Shown: positions 48,200 to 61,708, counted from the stretch's first letter. The stretch is DNA of 64,000 nucleotides from Eutrigla gurnardus (GCA_963514095.1 OY741276.1:9381264-9445263); one strand, 5' to 3'. A program made the numbers and translations. The notes: a model not told the origin generated them from the letters alone.

Positions 48200-49560
48200 A
48201 CGGAAACGGAGTGTGAGTGGGAGAGAATGCAGTTCACCCTAAACGTATCAAACTACACAAATATCCTTATTCAAACGCGTCATTAAGAGTCGGACGAATG
48301 TGCTTATCTTTCTATAGCTTTTTAGACGTTATTAAAGTCGGGACGAGGGGAGAGAGGAGCGCAGCGGAGTGGAGGAGAGAGGCAGAAGTGGAGTGTGGTA
48401 GCCAGAGGGCGGTGGCATTTCTGTCTCTGCGTAAACGGAGAGAGTGGAGAAGGAGAGAGCGCACGGAGAAAAGCAGCGCTTAGTGGCGACGCAGCAGCGC
48501 CGCTGACACGAGTGAAGGGACCCCGTGGCTGTTCCCACCACCTCCCTCTTCTCACAGCTTAACCTGCGCCTTCCGAGACGGACTTCCACATCGGGACTAG
48601 AGGCTATACGCTCACCCACCTTTTTTTGGGGTGGCTTTGGACTCGTTTGATCAATCGGCAGACCCTGAGGTGGAGGGGGGCTTTCTCATTTCACCCACCG
48701 TGGACCGAGGAGTTGTGCGTGTTTATGCGTGTTACGCGTTGCTTGTAATGGGGCAAAGTGGACAGAGAAGTGGAATAGGACGCGGGGCTTGCAGCCTGGT
48801 GAGGATGTGCGCCGCGCCGGGGATCCTGCTTCTCCTGCTGCTCGCACACAGAGGAGTCGCCCAAGGTAAAGCCGGAGAGTCGTCTTATTTTATTTATTTA
48901 TTTGATGCACTTTATTTCGGAGTAATGGGAGCTTTCCTTCTTGACCGAGATGCGGCTGTGTTGCAGCGGCGGTGTGTGTGTTAGCAGGCGGGGAGGCAGA
49001 AGTAGCTCCTACCAGGGATGGTTTACTTTTTTTTTATGTTGCCGTGTTTCCATTTAAACTGAGCCGATGCTGATGAGGGGATGCTTTACGGCGGGTTCGC
49101 CGTGTGTATCTGCGCATTTCCCTGACTGCTTCGTGCGCTGCCAACGGGAAGGCGAAACCACTGATGAGCTAATTAATTTGGGACGATCGCAACACGGACG
49201 CTTAATTCATAAAGGCTGAGTAATGTGTGAGGACGGGTCCCAAATACTGCAAAAACTCCCGAAGTGCCCTCTCTGAATTGTATAGCCGTGATTTGTTGTT
49301 GTTGCTGCCCGGACTCCTAAAGGGTAAATCAGCTCCGGTGTTGCACTTACATTTAAAGTGAAGACTGTGAAGGGCAGGACTCGGACTCCGCGATTAGCCG
49401 ACTAATACTTGGTCGCAGAGCTCTTCGCAATACAGAGGCGACGCTTCGCTGCTCCGATTGGAGAATTGATCAAAAGTCACAAACACTCCGAGGCGCCAGA
49501 AGCGTACAGAGGCAATTACAGGCAACGAACCTCCCAACAACGCCGGGACTCGAACTGCGA
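48200..49560. promoter_or_regulatory. CpG-rich promoter / first-exon region
   Basis: CpG dinucleotides are far denser here than elsewhere in the window, particularly 48330-48870. The stretch surrounds the first coding exon. No TATA box is obvious, which fits a CpG-island promoter. Limits and transcription start are estimated by eye. Confidence 0.55.
48748..48865 (+). CDS. First coding exon of a secreted or membrane receptor-like gene (signal peptide)
   Basis: ATG at 48748 is in good context (G at -3, G at +4); a second in-frame ATG at 48805 (A at -3) could also serve. From the first, the exon encodes 39 residues plus one base: a basic N-terminus (MGQSGQRSGIGRG), then MCAAPGILLLLLLAH as hydrophobic core, then RGVAQ, with likely signal-peptidase cleavage after GVA. 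The frame reaches a strong donor CAAG|gtaaag at 48865/48866, a phase-1 intron. A signal peptide alone in exon 1 with a phase-1 intron is the usual layout of genes whose next exon starts an extracellular Ig, MAM, FN3 or EGF module. Without splicing the frame would run to a stop at 48982-48984, so an unspliced short protein is possible but less likely. Candidate families include receptor tyrosine phosphatases and Ig-superfamily adhesion molecules; I cannot choose between them. The upstream frame is open to about 48631 but has no ATG there. Confidence 0.6.
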
Positions 49561-49628
49561 ACATTAGTATGCTTTGCAGTTGAAGATTAAATGGCACATT
49601 AACACACCAGCATTAGCTAGAAATAAAG

Positions 49629-49640
49629 CCCCCCCCCCCC
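49629..49640. repeat. C12 homopolymer
   Basis: Twelve consecutive C in presumed intron 1. Confidence 0.95.
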
Positions 49641-49878
49641 TCCATATTAGAATAAAAAAGCCAGGCTGCTGAAATGATAAGGTGTTGTTTATTAGAACCC
49701 CGCTCGCCCTCTAATCCCCCGGTGATGTACACCAGGCATATTAAAGTGATATTTCTGGAGAGGGACGTGCAGCACACCCTGGCTGGTGTCTCTGGAGGAC
49801 AGCAGGTCGCAGGCTGACTGAAGCCCCGATCAGAAGCCTTACTTTATACCGTCAATACGTTTAATTTTCCTATAAGAG

Positions 49879-49882
<4 letters not shown>

Positions 49883-49958
<76 letters not shown>
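49883..49958. repeat. (CT)n microsatellite
   Basis: A CT run of 76 bp with one A interruption at 49945. Polypurine-polypyrimidine mirror tracts like this can form triplex (H-DNA). Confidence 0.97.
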
Positions 49959-50320
49959 GTGTCTCTCGTTCAGAACACGTGCCTCGTTAATGTTCATCCA
50001 AAAGTCAAATGTCTTACCCTTCTGTTGTTTTACCAAGTTGCCTAATTCACCAGTTTGGTCTCAGTAACCTGAGAAGTTTGGCCTTATGGTGCGTTTCACC
50101 CCCTATTATATAATATATTCTAATATCCTATCAGGACTCTCTTTGCTTTGTTGCTTTAATCTTTAGCCTTTATTATATAACTAATATTCTGTCGGAAAGC
50201 CTCTTACAGTAAGAGTCCCCGCCAGAATGCAGACAAATTGGTATCAATGCTACTGATTGGCCCAATTGTGCTGAATTTTGTGCAGTAATTGGACACAATG
50301 TTGCCGCTGCCGTTTTCCCC

Positions 50321-50335
50321 GTTGCCCAGGGGAAC
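50321..50335. promoter_or_regulatory. Putative RFX X-box in intron 1
   Basis: GTTGCCCAGGGGAAC fits the X-box pattern (RYYNYY, 1-3 bp spacer, RRNRAC) bound by RFX factors. It sits in a stretch of unique-looking sequence (50250-50460). This is motif evidence only. Confidence 0.35.
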
Positions 50336-51380
50336 AGCGTTTCAGCAACACCCACCGATATTCATAATGAGCATTCTCTGTAGGTTTACGGTTAAATCAA
50401 TACATTGCAATCGAGGGCCACAATTTGAGTAGGCTTTTACGCACCTCTGATAAATTACACCCTGGCGCTCTATTTGTCTTGGGTAGAGAAATCTGATAAT
50501 TGGAAAATAAAATTGTTGATGTTTTTCATGAGGATGAAACTCCTCGATGTAGTCAGGTACATGTCTGAAAAGTTTTGTCCCTCATGCTGTTCCTTGTTTT
50601 TAAAGTTTGTTTCTTCTCTCCCTCCTAGTTTGGGCTTGTGTGTTATGTTGCTGTCTGTTATTTCTCTGTTCCGAACAACTCGACTCGTGTCTCTGAAGTT
50701 GGTCCTTTGTGTGTGAGGAGTCACTCCATTAGTTGTTCTGCTGAATGGGGGGGAAACACACAAACGCATTGACCTAACGGTGGGGGAGTGGGTTGCTTTG
50801 TGTACATAGCTGATCCTCTCTGTGCATCATCGCTGCCTTTAATTCCCGCTCCGTCCAGGGTCCAGATATTCCTTCATATTGCATATCTGTGTTTCTGTGG
50901 GCATGTTGTCCTTGAATGGAAATACAAATAGTTGTTTTAAGCAAATGATTCCGCTGTTTAGTTCTGCTCATGCATCATTGAGTGTCTTATGGCCAGTTGT
51001 TGCCTCCAGTTTAATGCCGCTGTGGAATACTTGGTTTGGTATGGTTTAATAGCTGGGTTTGTTTTTGAGGCCGTGACTAATGATGTTCAGGATGATGGTG
51101 TTTATGGAAAGGATGCGGGCGCTGCGGTGGATTTAAATCTAATATTGATGAATGATAAGAACCCTCAAATTATCAAACTTTTTCTTTTTTTTGGGGGGGG
51201 GGTTATCCCACACATAATGGATTAAATCCTAGTTGTTCTACTTTACTTTACTTCCAGGTCTTTTCTTAAGCTTTTGCTTATGAACCTTTTTTCGCACTTA
51301 GTCATTTAATCTGGTACGTATCATCTTTCCTCAAGCTGCAATGCTAGAAACTGTGTTACACTACGGAGAAGTCATGCATG

Positions 51381-51414
51381 CAGACACACACAGACACACA
51401 CAGACACACACAGA
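51381..51414. repeat. Short 10-bp tandem repeat (CAGACACACA)n
   Basis: Just over three copies of CAGACACACA. Confidence 0.9.
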
Positions 51415-51929
51415 CATGTGCCCATTCAATGAGAAAAGAGTGTTAGTTGATCTCCTCTAATGCCAGCTTTAGTGCATGTGTCCGCCTCCCAAGTAAGCCC
51501 CACCCTCAAGCCTCTTGGCCAATTAAAAAGCCATTAGCTAAGCCCCCCTTACATTTGATCTGGAATGAATGGGTGTCAAGATCACTCTACAAAGTCTGAA
51601 AAGTCCCCTTGTTTATTATGGCGACTGAGCTGCTCTGTAGCCAGGTTCCTCAATTCAGCTGCTACACGGTGTTTGGTGTGTTTCTGCGTTATACGGCAGA
51701 TTAGATTCCACAGTTTGGCCGTTTCTGGTTACAGACGCTCATATTTCTGTGGCAGGTTGTGTTTCAGCTCTGGAGCACTCTTCATTACATTGAACACAAA
51801 ATGTAATTTATTAAGGATAGCCCTTTCACTTTGTAGGTGTATATCTGAACCCGCTGTTGCAGAGTACCTGCAGGAGGAGCGTGTATTTATGAACTTGGCA
51901 GCGTGGGGATGTTCTCAAAGAACTCCTGT

Positions 51930-51958
51930 GGTGTGTGTGTGTGTGTGTGTGTGTGTGT
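51930..51958. repeat. (GT)n microsatellite
   Basis: A pure GT run of about 29 bp. Confidence 0.93.
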
Positions 51959-52453
51959 CTTTGTCTCTTTCCAGAACGTCTATACATGGGAGATTGTGTG
52001 ATTTTTGTACATGTCTGTGTATACTTGGCTTGATAACGGTGCTCCAGCCGAGCTCGCATGGTATTCGGTTGCACATGTGTGTATGTGTGCTTGTGCACGC
52101 TCTTGGCATTATGATATTGCCAGCGCTCCCATGCTGTCTCCCATTATGCTCTGATCCTGTCCCATGGTGCACCGCAGCCATCCAGGGTTCAGTGCTTGTG
52201 TGGGGGACAACTGGGAAATATTGGAACTAAATAGGCCAATGTGATTGGCTGCGCTATGCCAGCCAGCGCAATGCGATTGGCCGAGCCGGTTTTATGTGGT
52301 AAATTCGATGCCGTTTCTGTATCAGGGCGAGAGAGGGGGAGATAGAAAGAGTGAGAGAGGGGAAGGATGAATGGATGAGGAAGGGAGAGATCTCTCTGGG
52401 TGGTTTGTACCAGCTTTGATCACTCCACTAGGACTTGACAAGCTGACTGACTG

Positions 52454-52454
<1 letters not shown>

Positions 52455-52535
<81 letters not shown>

Positions 52536-52619
52536 CCACACAGAGAACACAGCAAGATATTTCTGCAGTCCAACAATGCTGCATTCTGTCTGCATTCTCT
52601 CTCTTTCTCTCTCACTCTC

Positions 52620-52672
<53 letters not shown>
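52455..52672. repeat. Inverted pair of (CA)n and (GT)n arrays
   Basis: (CA)n at 52455-52532 (78 bp) and (TG)n at 52626-52672 (47 bp) are complementary and about 90 bp apart. Confidence 0.96.
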
Positions 52673-52675
<3 letters not shown>

Positions 52676-52792
52676 GCCAGGAGTGTGTGAAAGGAAGTCT
52701 TTGACTGTCTGGGGTTGTTTTGTATAGAAGACCCTCCTGCTGCTAGCAGCAGCCTACTGATGGCAGATTTCCCTCACCCTCTCTACTTTCTT

Positions 52793-52820
52793 TTTATTTA
52801 TTTATTTACTTATTTATTAT
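52793..52820. repeat. (TTTA)n tetranucleotide repeat
   Basis: Six to seven TTTA-type units with one variant (TTAC). Confidence 0.85.
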
Positions 52821-54343
52821 CCGTGCTTACTCATCCCTACAGTTCATAGACTCCATGCTTGTAGTGTGACCACTGATGATGATACATTTTCCACCCACCT
52901 TCTCTCTATCTTTATCACTATCCTCTAGTCTGCATCCTTTGTCAGATGCTGAATGGATTTTACTGCCCCCCCCTCTCTCCTTGCCCATAGCCTTGTATGT
53001 TCATCCATTCACTTAGTAGATTTAATGTTAAACTGTGAAAACACTTGGACCTTGCATGTCCACCTACAGCATCTTATATAGGTTTCGCTTGGAACACATA
53101 GCAATTAGAGCTCGGCCTATTTCAAGAATCAAGAGCCTGAACGTGGGTTGTTTGTGTAGCGCCAGAGAATATTTCGCAGGCATGTTTTTCTTTGAGGGAA
53201 GCAGAGATGAGATCCGACTTAGAAGAAAGAAAGTGTGGTTTTCAAAAGACTGTGTCGACAAAGTGCGTCACACCACTTGCACCATTTACTATCTCTCACT
53301 CTCCGCAGGGGAAAACCCTGGATGTAACATAAGAATGCGTCCCCGTTTGTGTCTGCGAGCGTGCGTGTTCACTATAGAGACGGCTGAGCCAGAGAAAAGT
53401 GGAAAAAGAGAAAGGGGAAGCTAAATGTTCTGAAACTGACTCCCAGCGTCTCCTGCTGTTAGGCCTAATTCCTTCTAGAGTTTCATGTAAAGATCTGGAA
53501 TTATGAATTTTTCATGGCCTGCGAAACCTAAGGCCTCATTTGGGACTCTCATTTCCAGGCTTTTTGTTTTAGTTAGTGTGTGTGTGTGTGCGTGTTCTGA
53601 GAGAACACAGTTTGTTCCCAATCAGTGGCCTACTATATAGTTCCCACTGCTCCCATGCAGTCCTGCACTGCAACAAAAAAAGAGGATAAACCTTCTGTTT
53701 TTTTAATCACAGATTTGAATGTACATTTTCTTAATTAACTTTACAGTCTTATTATTATTAAACCACACTGCAAGCTAAAACACATTCTGAAACACAATGG
53801 AATATTATAGTGAATGACCTACTTGATCAAAATCATTAGAAGAAATTCACATTATCGTGGAATAGCCAGTTCACAAAAAAATAAAATAAAAAAAAAGTCC
53901 CATACAATTTTCTTTGTAAAGCCAAATGTGAGATGAATTCCCTCGTTGTGGTTTATTTTGTGCAGCCTGCAGCAGGGAGAAACAGGGCGTCTTTGATTCT
54001 GATAATAAACAGTTGGGCTCAGTGAACTGATGCCACCGAGTGCCAGGCCACAGATTTTTGCACTGTTGTCCATCGTCTCAATTCCTCTTTCCTGTCATTT
54101 GTCCCCGTTTCCCTCACTCTCTCTGTGCTGCTTTCTCTCCTTCCCATCTGCTACCTCTGACATTCTGTTTGCCTCTCTCACTTCGAGCTCCCTTTTTATT
54201 ATTCTCTTCTTCTGCTACTGTCTCTCACCACTCTGTCCCCCTTTCTCTAGTTAGATTTACACTGCTTAATTAGAGTGTGGCCCAAACAGTGGACATATTG
54301 TTGTGCATCTGAACGGGGCCCGCAACCAGCGGGACATTAGTTA

Positions 54344-54394
54344 GTGTGTGTGTGTGTGTGTTAGGTCACAGAAACATGGTGGAAGCTCATCTGT

Positions 54395-54439
<45 letters not shown>
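54344..54439. repeat. Inverted pair of (GT)n and (CA)n arrays
   Basis: (GT)n at about 54344-54361 and (CA)n at 54397-54439 are complementary, with a 35-bp spacer. Confidence 0.95.
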
Positions 54440-54441
<2 letters not shown>

Positions 54442-55713
54442 GTCCAATACAGATAGATGATGGACAGAAAGGGGAAGGAAAGAAGGAAGGGGGACAGGTA
54501 GAGAAATGGAGCTCCACACCATGCCAGCTGCTCTCCATTGAAATCTCACCCCGTATCTCTCTTCTTTTTTTTAACGCCTTGCCTCTATCCACAGCCGGCA
54601 GCTTAGCCTTTTCATGGTCTATATATTTTTTTTATTTGATACCGTAAAACCTCCAGTAAATAGCCTGGGCTGGTTTACTTACTTCAAAACACAATCTGCA
54701 ACACGCTGCGCTTATTGAAGACACGCGATTACCAGAGAAAGTTTTTTTCTTTCTCTTTTGTGTGAGAAAAAAAAAACGGCTTCTCCCTCTTCAGCTTAAT
54801 CCTCCTGTCCCTTCCTGTGTCTGTCTCCGACACTTTGTTTGGATTCATGCCAAAGTACCAATCTGCTGCGTCTCCAGATTTTTTTTTTTTTGCTCATGGC
54901 GCTCGTATCAAAGACAGGCTGCAGATTTGGGGGATATATGTATCCTTCTTAAAGTATCACCGCAGATTTCTGCGGTGCTAAACCTTTTATGAGCCACGGG
55001 ACAGGTGTCGCTCCTTAAGCACACATGAATGCACAGACAGACATTTCTAAGTGTGCGCGCGGCGTTTTGAAAGAACAATTCCTCGAGTGCAGACACACGA
55101 CCAGCAGATGGGTGCTTTGGCTGAGTGGGGTGTTTGTTGGAGCAAGAAAGTCTTATTTGTGTCACGATGAATATGTAATTAATCTGCCATTGACAAAAGA
55201 CGACGTGCCGCAGCAGGGGGTCCTCAAGGCTGGGACCCCGGGCCCTTTTTGTTTCCACCGAAAGCTTGTTACGGGCATTGTCCTGTAGTGAGAGAGTGAG
55301 GGGGAAGAAGGAGAAAAAAGAAAGGAGGGACGAGGTTAAGGGAAGATCTAGAGAGGAATGGAAAGAGTGAAAGAGAATGAAGTGAGAGACGGAAAAGAAC
55401 TAAACGGGAAAGGTGTTTCTTGTTTCTTTTTTTTCTTTTTTGTTGGAGAATTTGACATTCGTGCTCCATTTTAATAGGAAACAAAGCTGCACTGTAAAAG
55501 CCCATTCAACTCCTGGTTGAGAGAGGATTGGGGAGAGGAGGAGGAGGCGGGAGCGAGTGAGCAAGCGGGCTGAGCGGCGTTGGGAAGCCGCCTGAAGGAT
55601 TAGTCTTTCTCTTCTTCCTATCTTTCACCATGACACTCTCTCTTACTTTGTAACTCTTTTTTCCCCTCTCCCGCTCTCCTTTCCACATCATCCCATTTTC
55701 GCCATTTTCTCTC

Positions 55714-55718
<5 letters not shown>

Positions 55719-55784
<66 letters not shown>

Positions 55785-55824
55785 CTTTCTCTCAAATATC
55801 TCTCTCTCCCAACAGTAAATCCCC

Positions 55825-55868
<44 letters not shown>
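55719..55868. repeat. (CT)n / C15 / (CT)n compound tract
   Basis: (CT)n at 55719-55780, then a short unique piece, C15 at 55821-55835 and a second (CT)n to 55868. All pyrimidines are on the plus strand. Confidence 0.95.
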
Positions 55869-55871
<3 letters not shown>

Positions 55872-56000
55872 TGCCAAACTGTCTGGTAATCTAGTGGTCC
55901 ATCTGAAGGAATATGCAAAAACCTGAAACCATAATTACTATAATCACCACTGTAACTTTTTACCTCCAAGGCTTACGTCTGCACTTTGCACATGCGCGTG

Positions 56001-56044
56001 CACACACACACACACACACACACACACCCACACACACACACACA
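56001..56044. repeat. (CA)n microsatellite
   Basis: A CA run of 44 bp with one interruption (CCCA). Confidence 0.95.
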
Positions 56045-58283
56045 GCATGCCCGTTTTGAAAGAGTGCATTGTAATTCTGTAGGATGCCGTGAAAAAGGGG
56101 ATTGAGCGTGTCTTGTAAAAGGTTTTTGGTTGCCTGTTCTCCTGCTGTAGACATGGTGTAATTTACTGTAGTGTAGCCAGTGTAGGCTTAGTGATACAAG
56201 AGACACAAACACACACACAGGGGCTGGCATGAATGCACAAAATCGGCGGAAACGCTGTTACATTCAGTTTGAGCTCATTGTGTACAACGGCACGCACGCA
56301 AACGCACTGTAGACCGTAGACTTTCATGTGGTACAACAAGTCGCTTATGTCGGCTTCACACCGGCTCTAATAAGGTACCCGGTATATTTTACTCCGGCGG
56401 GTGACAAGATTACGTGTAAGCAGTTTGCTTTTGATTCATTTGAGCACAGCATTCTAAGTGGCTAATGAATATGGGCAGCACTTTTGCTGAGAAGGCACGT
56501 TTGTGTGTCCGTTGTGTGCACACGTGTGGATGAAATATCACATTGTTATTTTCCAGTATTATCCATGCACACAGCGCTTTTTTTCCTCTCTCCTCCTCCT
56601 CCTCCCCCAGAGGAGCACAGGTAGGAAGGCACTGTAGGTGGAGAGAGAGAATAATGACTCTCCACTGTAAAAATCTTGCTTCCTGAAGTCTTTTGTTCTG
56701 TAGGGGGGGGGGATCGTATAGGGGTGAAAGAGACAGGGAATCAGAGGAGCCGGGCTGTGGCAATGCTGAACGAGTGGGAGGGATAGATATAGTCACTTGG
56801 AAACAGGGACATCAAGTGCGGCAGTGAGAAACGGAGAGACTGCGGGGTTAGTAATTAATCACACAGAGGGATGAGATTTGATGAAACACAACAGTGAAAA
56901 GGGGACTGGATCATTTCACTGCACTTGAGTTTACAGTCGTACAGGAACTTTGGTGTTTGCAACACCCTGTTTGTGCCTCTAGGGGTCAGACGCTGTGGGA
57001 GACAGACTTGGTCGAAGGGTTAGCTGTAAGTGTTTATTGGTCAGATAATGAACACTAAAGACAAACTTGTCAACATTGTGAGAATCACAGATGACCCAAA
57101 CTGAGTGTTTTTTCTGAAGATACAGGTAGATGCAGTAGCTTTGTGTTGAGCTGCAGGGCTGATTTTTTTAGTATTCATTGTATCCAGAAACCCCCTTTTT
57201 CCTTCTACAAAGGGACAGTGAAGCCGCCTCTCACACTGCCCAAGGTTAAGTGCTAAAGCTGAACTGCTAACACTGTAAAGTCAAGTGTGTACTCGGCTCA
57301 ATGAGCAGAGCTTCTTCTGGGCTGAGATTAAAAACCCAAAAAAGGTTAGGTAGCCTTGGTCTGTGAGTCAGTCGACTAAACACGTCTGAAGAAAGTTTTT
57401 GGTCTGTGAGGTAAAAAGTTAGCATTTAGGTTGTTTTTTTTTGCTTGATGAAAAATGTATCAGCCTGTTGTCTGTGGGTTTGGTTGCCTCCGTCTCCGCA
57501 AGTTTTTTGAATTTATTCATCACTTGTTGCCGAAGTCAGACGGCACGGAATAGATTGTTTTTCTACAGGTTCTCCTCCTGCATTACGATGGTGTGCACTT
57601 CATACCTCTTGGTTTATTGCATGCTTTTGAATGTGATTGTTTGGTGTGCACAGCTTGTTATGCAGGTTTTCTATAGGGAAATTACTTTAATATTGAGTGA
57701 AATAAAAAAAAAAAGGTGCGATATGAATAAAACGATGACTGGTCACTCTGGTGTTGGTATCATATTGAAGGGAAAAGCAGCCAGTCTTGGAGAACTTCAC
57801 ATGAAAAACAAGCTACTTCAGGTATTTGATGTTGGATTAAAATCTGTTTCAAACTAAAGATCAAGCTAAAATGTATTTTTAATTTTTAATCGTGGCAAAT
57901 TATATATCAGTTAAGAGACACTGAAGGCCTTTTATTAAGGGTCTCAAAAAAAATCCAGAGTCAATTGTTTGCCACCAACTTTAATAAGCACCGAGTCAGC
58001 TGCTGGTGCAGATAATCAGATATTACTTTTGGGGAAAGACTGTTTCCAAAGAGGCTTAATTTAAATGGGGTGATGATGAGGTCAATGGATTAAGGCTTTA
58101 AAGATGTTTTGAATGATTGAAAGATTTGAGATCTCCTACGGAGTAAAAGTCAGGTTTTATGATGGGTGCTCGCCATTGTGAGTCAGCACTGCAGCTATAA
58201 AAGTACAGACCCACTGACTTGTTTTATGCAGTTTCTTCAGATAGGCTATGCTTTGTTTTCATTGATTCTCTCCCACACAATCA

Positions 58284-58292
58284 CGTGTGTGC

Positions 58293-58377
<85 letters not shown>
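58284..58377. repeat. (GT)n microsatellite
   Basis: A 94-bp GT run with two early interruptions. Confidence 0.96.
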
Positions 58378-58378
<1 letters not shown>

Positions 58379-59878
58379 ACGCGCTAACTTGTTAGCTGTG
58401 CTCCTCTGATCTGAGCCCTCTGGCTCTCTCCGGGCTGCATTGTCTTACAACATTTATTGATGTTTATTGAAAATAAACCTCTGGATTGAGCCTAAAACAA
58501 TCTCTCTCTTCCCCTATCCTACTCTCCCTGCTTGTGGTATTTTGTATTTCCATCCTCAAGGATTTCTGTAAGGCTCAAGGCCTGCACAATAGTAGTCTTG
58601 AATTCTACTGCTTATTTTCTTTGGACTTAAAATAAGTTAATTGTAGTTCATTATGCCGTTTCTTCTCGGGTGTCAGTTGCCTTCAATGCTGTTTTTGATA
58701 CGACAGCTTGTTCCTATGAAGTGCCACTTTGGTACAAATATTTTGGTGGCCATTTATTCTCAAAAGAACACAGGCTTTGTGATATGATGCAAAATAAAGT
58801 AATCCCCCCCGCTGTCATTTATTGACTTGGAATAATCAGTTTTGTGACCCTAAATCCGTGGATGAACACGATGAGATGAAGGGATGCCATAATGACACTC
58901 GCGTGTTCCTAACTAATACATACTATTTCACTTTTTTCCTTTGACGGGCTTGTTTAAACTGCAATATTTCATCCCAAATCTGTCAAATTTAAAGTTAATT
59001 TAATCTCACATTGACTCCGTCTGGGATTTAAAGGTATATGGATCTTTACACATCATTAAAAGGAATCAACGCTGGTTTAAATGACACATTGCTAATGAAA
59101 TGTTGCGGTTTCCATCGTGATCTGTGTTTGGGAAAGATGGAGGTTGCTGCTCCCCGCTGTGAACTGATGGCTGATGAAACCGAGATGTAATTATACACGG
59201 AAGTCGCACCCACATGCTTGATCCAAGAAAAGCTTCATAATGGCACAGCACGACAAAGGATGAGCTAAATTGGACCCCGGATATGCAACACACAGACATT
59301 TCTTCTTTCTTAAATAAGTCGCACTCGTAAAAACGAGGAGCAACGACTGGAGCCGTGTCTTGGTCTTCGCCAGTCTTTTCCCAGTGATTTCACTCCGCTA
59401 CTTTGATGTTGTAAACAACTTGGTCATAATGAGGAACACTGTTTTTCTGTCTGCAGCAGCACTAGTTTTAATCAAGACAGGGTTACACATTGTTTTCCCA
59501 GCATGATTCAGCTCTAATGAATGCATTATATTAATCTATTCATTTCCGGGGCTACGTTACAGCGTCAGATGGCTCTTTTGCTGGCCCTTGTTAAGTATGC
59601 CAAATTAACAAATGAGGGCCCGCTGCAGATGATTACATTCATATTTAAAGATTGTAGCCAAGTGAGCTTATTTGACGTAAAAATAGAATTTACTTAATTT
59701 CTTTGTGGTTTTGTTTTTAATAAAGAAGCTTTTTTGCCACTTAAGTGCTTTAAGTCATTATTTATCAAACTGAAAAATGGTCTGTTTTTTATTTGGACAT
59801 TTTTGCTTGAGGAATTGTTTCATGTTTGTGAGTGTGAGCTCTCTCTGTGGATTCTCAGTTGTCGTGCAATTTCTTGGG

Positions 59879-59879
<1 letters not shown>

Positions 59880-59948
<69 letters not shown>
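59880..59948. repeat. (CA)n microsatellite
   Basis: A pure CA run of 69 bp. Confidence 0.97.
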
Positions 59949-59950
<2 letters not shown>

Positions 59951-60333
59951 TTTCATTCTCAGCTCAGGACAAAGCCACGGCTTAGCTGTCTTTTCACAGA
60001 AATAATAGATAATATCTCTTCCTGATTGGCCCCGCAGCGAGGACAGTTAATTTTACACAACTAGTGGAGCCCGAGGTTTAATGAAGTATATCAAAAGATC
60101 ACAATGAACCACAGGTGTTTCATTTTTGAGGCTGTGATCCAGCACATTTCAGAGGGCTTTTGGACTCCTGTTCACCTCAGACTGATATTCTTGCTTTTTT
60201 TGTTGTTGTGTCCTTTTATATTTCTTCCTCTGTTGCCATCATCATCATCATCTCCCTGAGGCACAGCTGGTGTAGTGGTGCAGTAACACAAACTGGCTCA
60301 CTGTCCAATGACATGTGGCTCCATCGGCCTGCC

Positions 60334-60334
<1 letters not shown>

Positions 60335-60398
<64 letters not shown>

Positions 60399-60486
60399 TC
60401 TACTAAGAGACAAGTGTCTCTGCCCTGATGAACACCAGGATACAAGGGGTTTCCAGATAGGGCGGCCAACACACACACACACACAT

Positions 60487-60552
<66 letters not shown>
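60335..60552. repeat. Two adjacent (AC)n microsatellites
   Basis: AC runs at 60335-60396 and 60469-60552 (one interruption) are separated by about 72 bp of unique sequence. Confidence 0.97.
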
Positions 60553-60554
<2 letters not shown>

Positions 60555-61673
60555 TGGCAGTGAATGGTTTGTTTGGCAGTTATAGTCGGACTGTGGATAG
60601 ACGATGTGTGTCCATATGCAGTAGCTGTTGTGTTCTTGGCTGGTTCGCTGCATCCTGTCACTCTCTTGGAGCACGTCTTATATTTTAGCAAATGGGAGTT
60701 TACAGAACGGCGGGAAAAAGCCACCTCGTCTGTCGAAGTTATATAATTTCAATTAAAAAGTTTAATGCCTAACTACTGTCTATATCAAATTCACCCAATT
60801 TTTAGAAAGAGTTTACCTGAAAATAGGATATTAATTTATGTTTGGCATTGTAGTTATCATAATATGGTGATGTAGCTTACATGTTGTCTTTTCTTGGGTT
60901 AACAATATGTGTAAAACTGGTGAAATGCTCCTTTTTTCCCTTTAAACGTATATATATACATTTAAAACTAGAAGTAAGAAACATGTCAAATCTGTTTACT
61001 ACATGAGTGAAATAAGTCCAAGGGCCAGTCTGGTCTATCTGACACTTTGAGAAGGATTTGAAATGAAATGTCAGATTATTGATATTGGTCAAAAATATTG
61101 GGATTTCTTTTGAGTTTGTGTGCAAGTCAAGTTAACATGAACGGACTATCTCTGACTATCCTGTTTTTGATCATCATTGATCGGCGTTACCTAAGCTTGT
61201 GCATCTTTTTAGTACAAGTATCTCCATCCTTTGCACAGTTGCATATCCAATGCTCGCTTTTCTCCAGCTTCCTATTGACTCCCATCAGGCCTGGACATCT
61301 ACCTCAAATAAATTGGTTGCAACTGCACCAGCTGCACACAATTGGAGCATTGTTGCCTACTTGTTGAAAGCCTCTTCATGGCTTGTCCTGTGTGGCAAGT
61401 AGCCATCTGTAAGCCATATAGTTAGCATATTGTGCCAGTGACATCATGTGTATGGGGTTACTTTTTCTGTGAGCCGATGAATGAGCGAGAGACTTGAGTC
61501 ATAGTGTCACAGCTGGGTTATTTCACCACATCAAAGTCACATGAAATACATGTCTGTGAGCCTCCCTAAATGTTCTTCTCACTCCGTGCTCATCTATGTT
61601 TCTCTTCTGCACCATCTCCTCTTCACTACCTCTCGTCTTTCTCCACTTTGGTCTGAGTTGCTTCACTTTTCTC

Positions 61674-61708
61674 CTTTCCTTCCTTCCTTCCTTCCTTCCT
61701 GCCTTCCT
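61674..61708. repeat. (TTCC)n tetranucleotide repeat
   Basis: About eight TTCC units, the last ones diverged (gcc). Confidence 0.9.

Noticed and set aside
51565..52230. 221-codon plus-strand reading frame, the longest in the window
   Set aside because: It runs through a (GT)n array, has no domain or repeat-free motif, is Cys/Leu-rich in the manner of random frames and sits inside a presumed intron.
53668..53790. CACTGCAA-type ends suggesting a second CACTG transposon
   Set aside because: Two CACTGCAA words occur in the same orientation and no inverted partner or 3-bp duplication was found.
60216..60724. Long Cys-Val and His-Thr frames across CA/GT arrays (also near 4000, 18450, 25700, 39250, 52450, 63700)
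   Set aside because: Dinucleotide repeats are open in all frames on both strands; the frames are artefacts.
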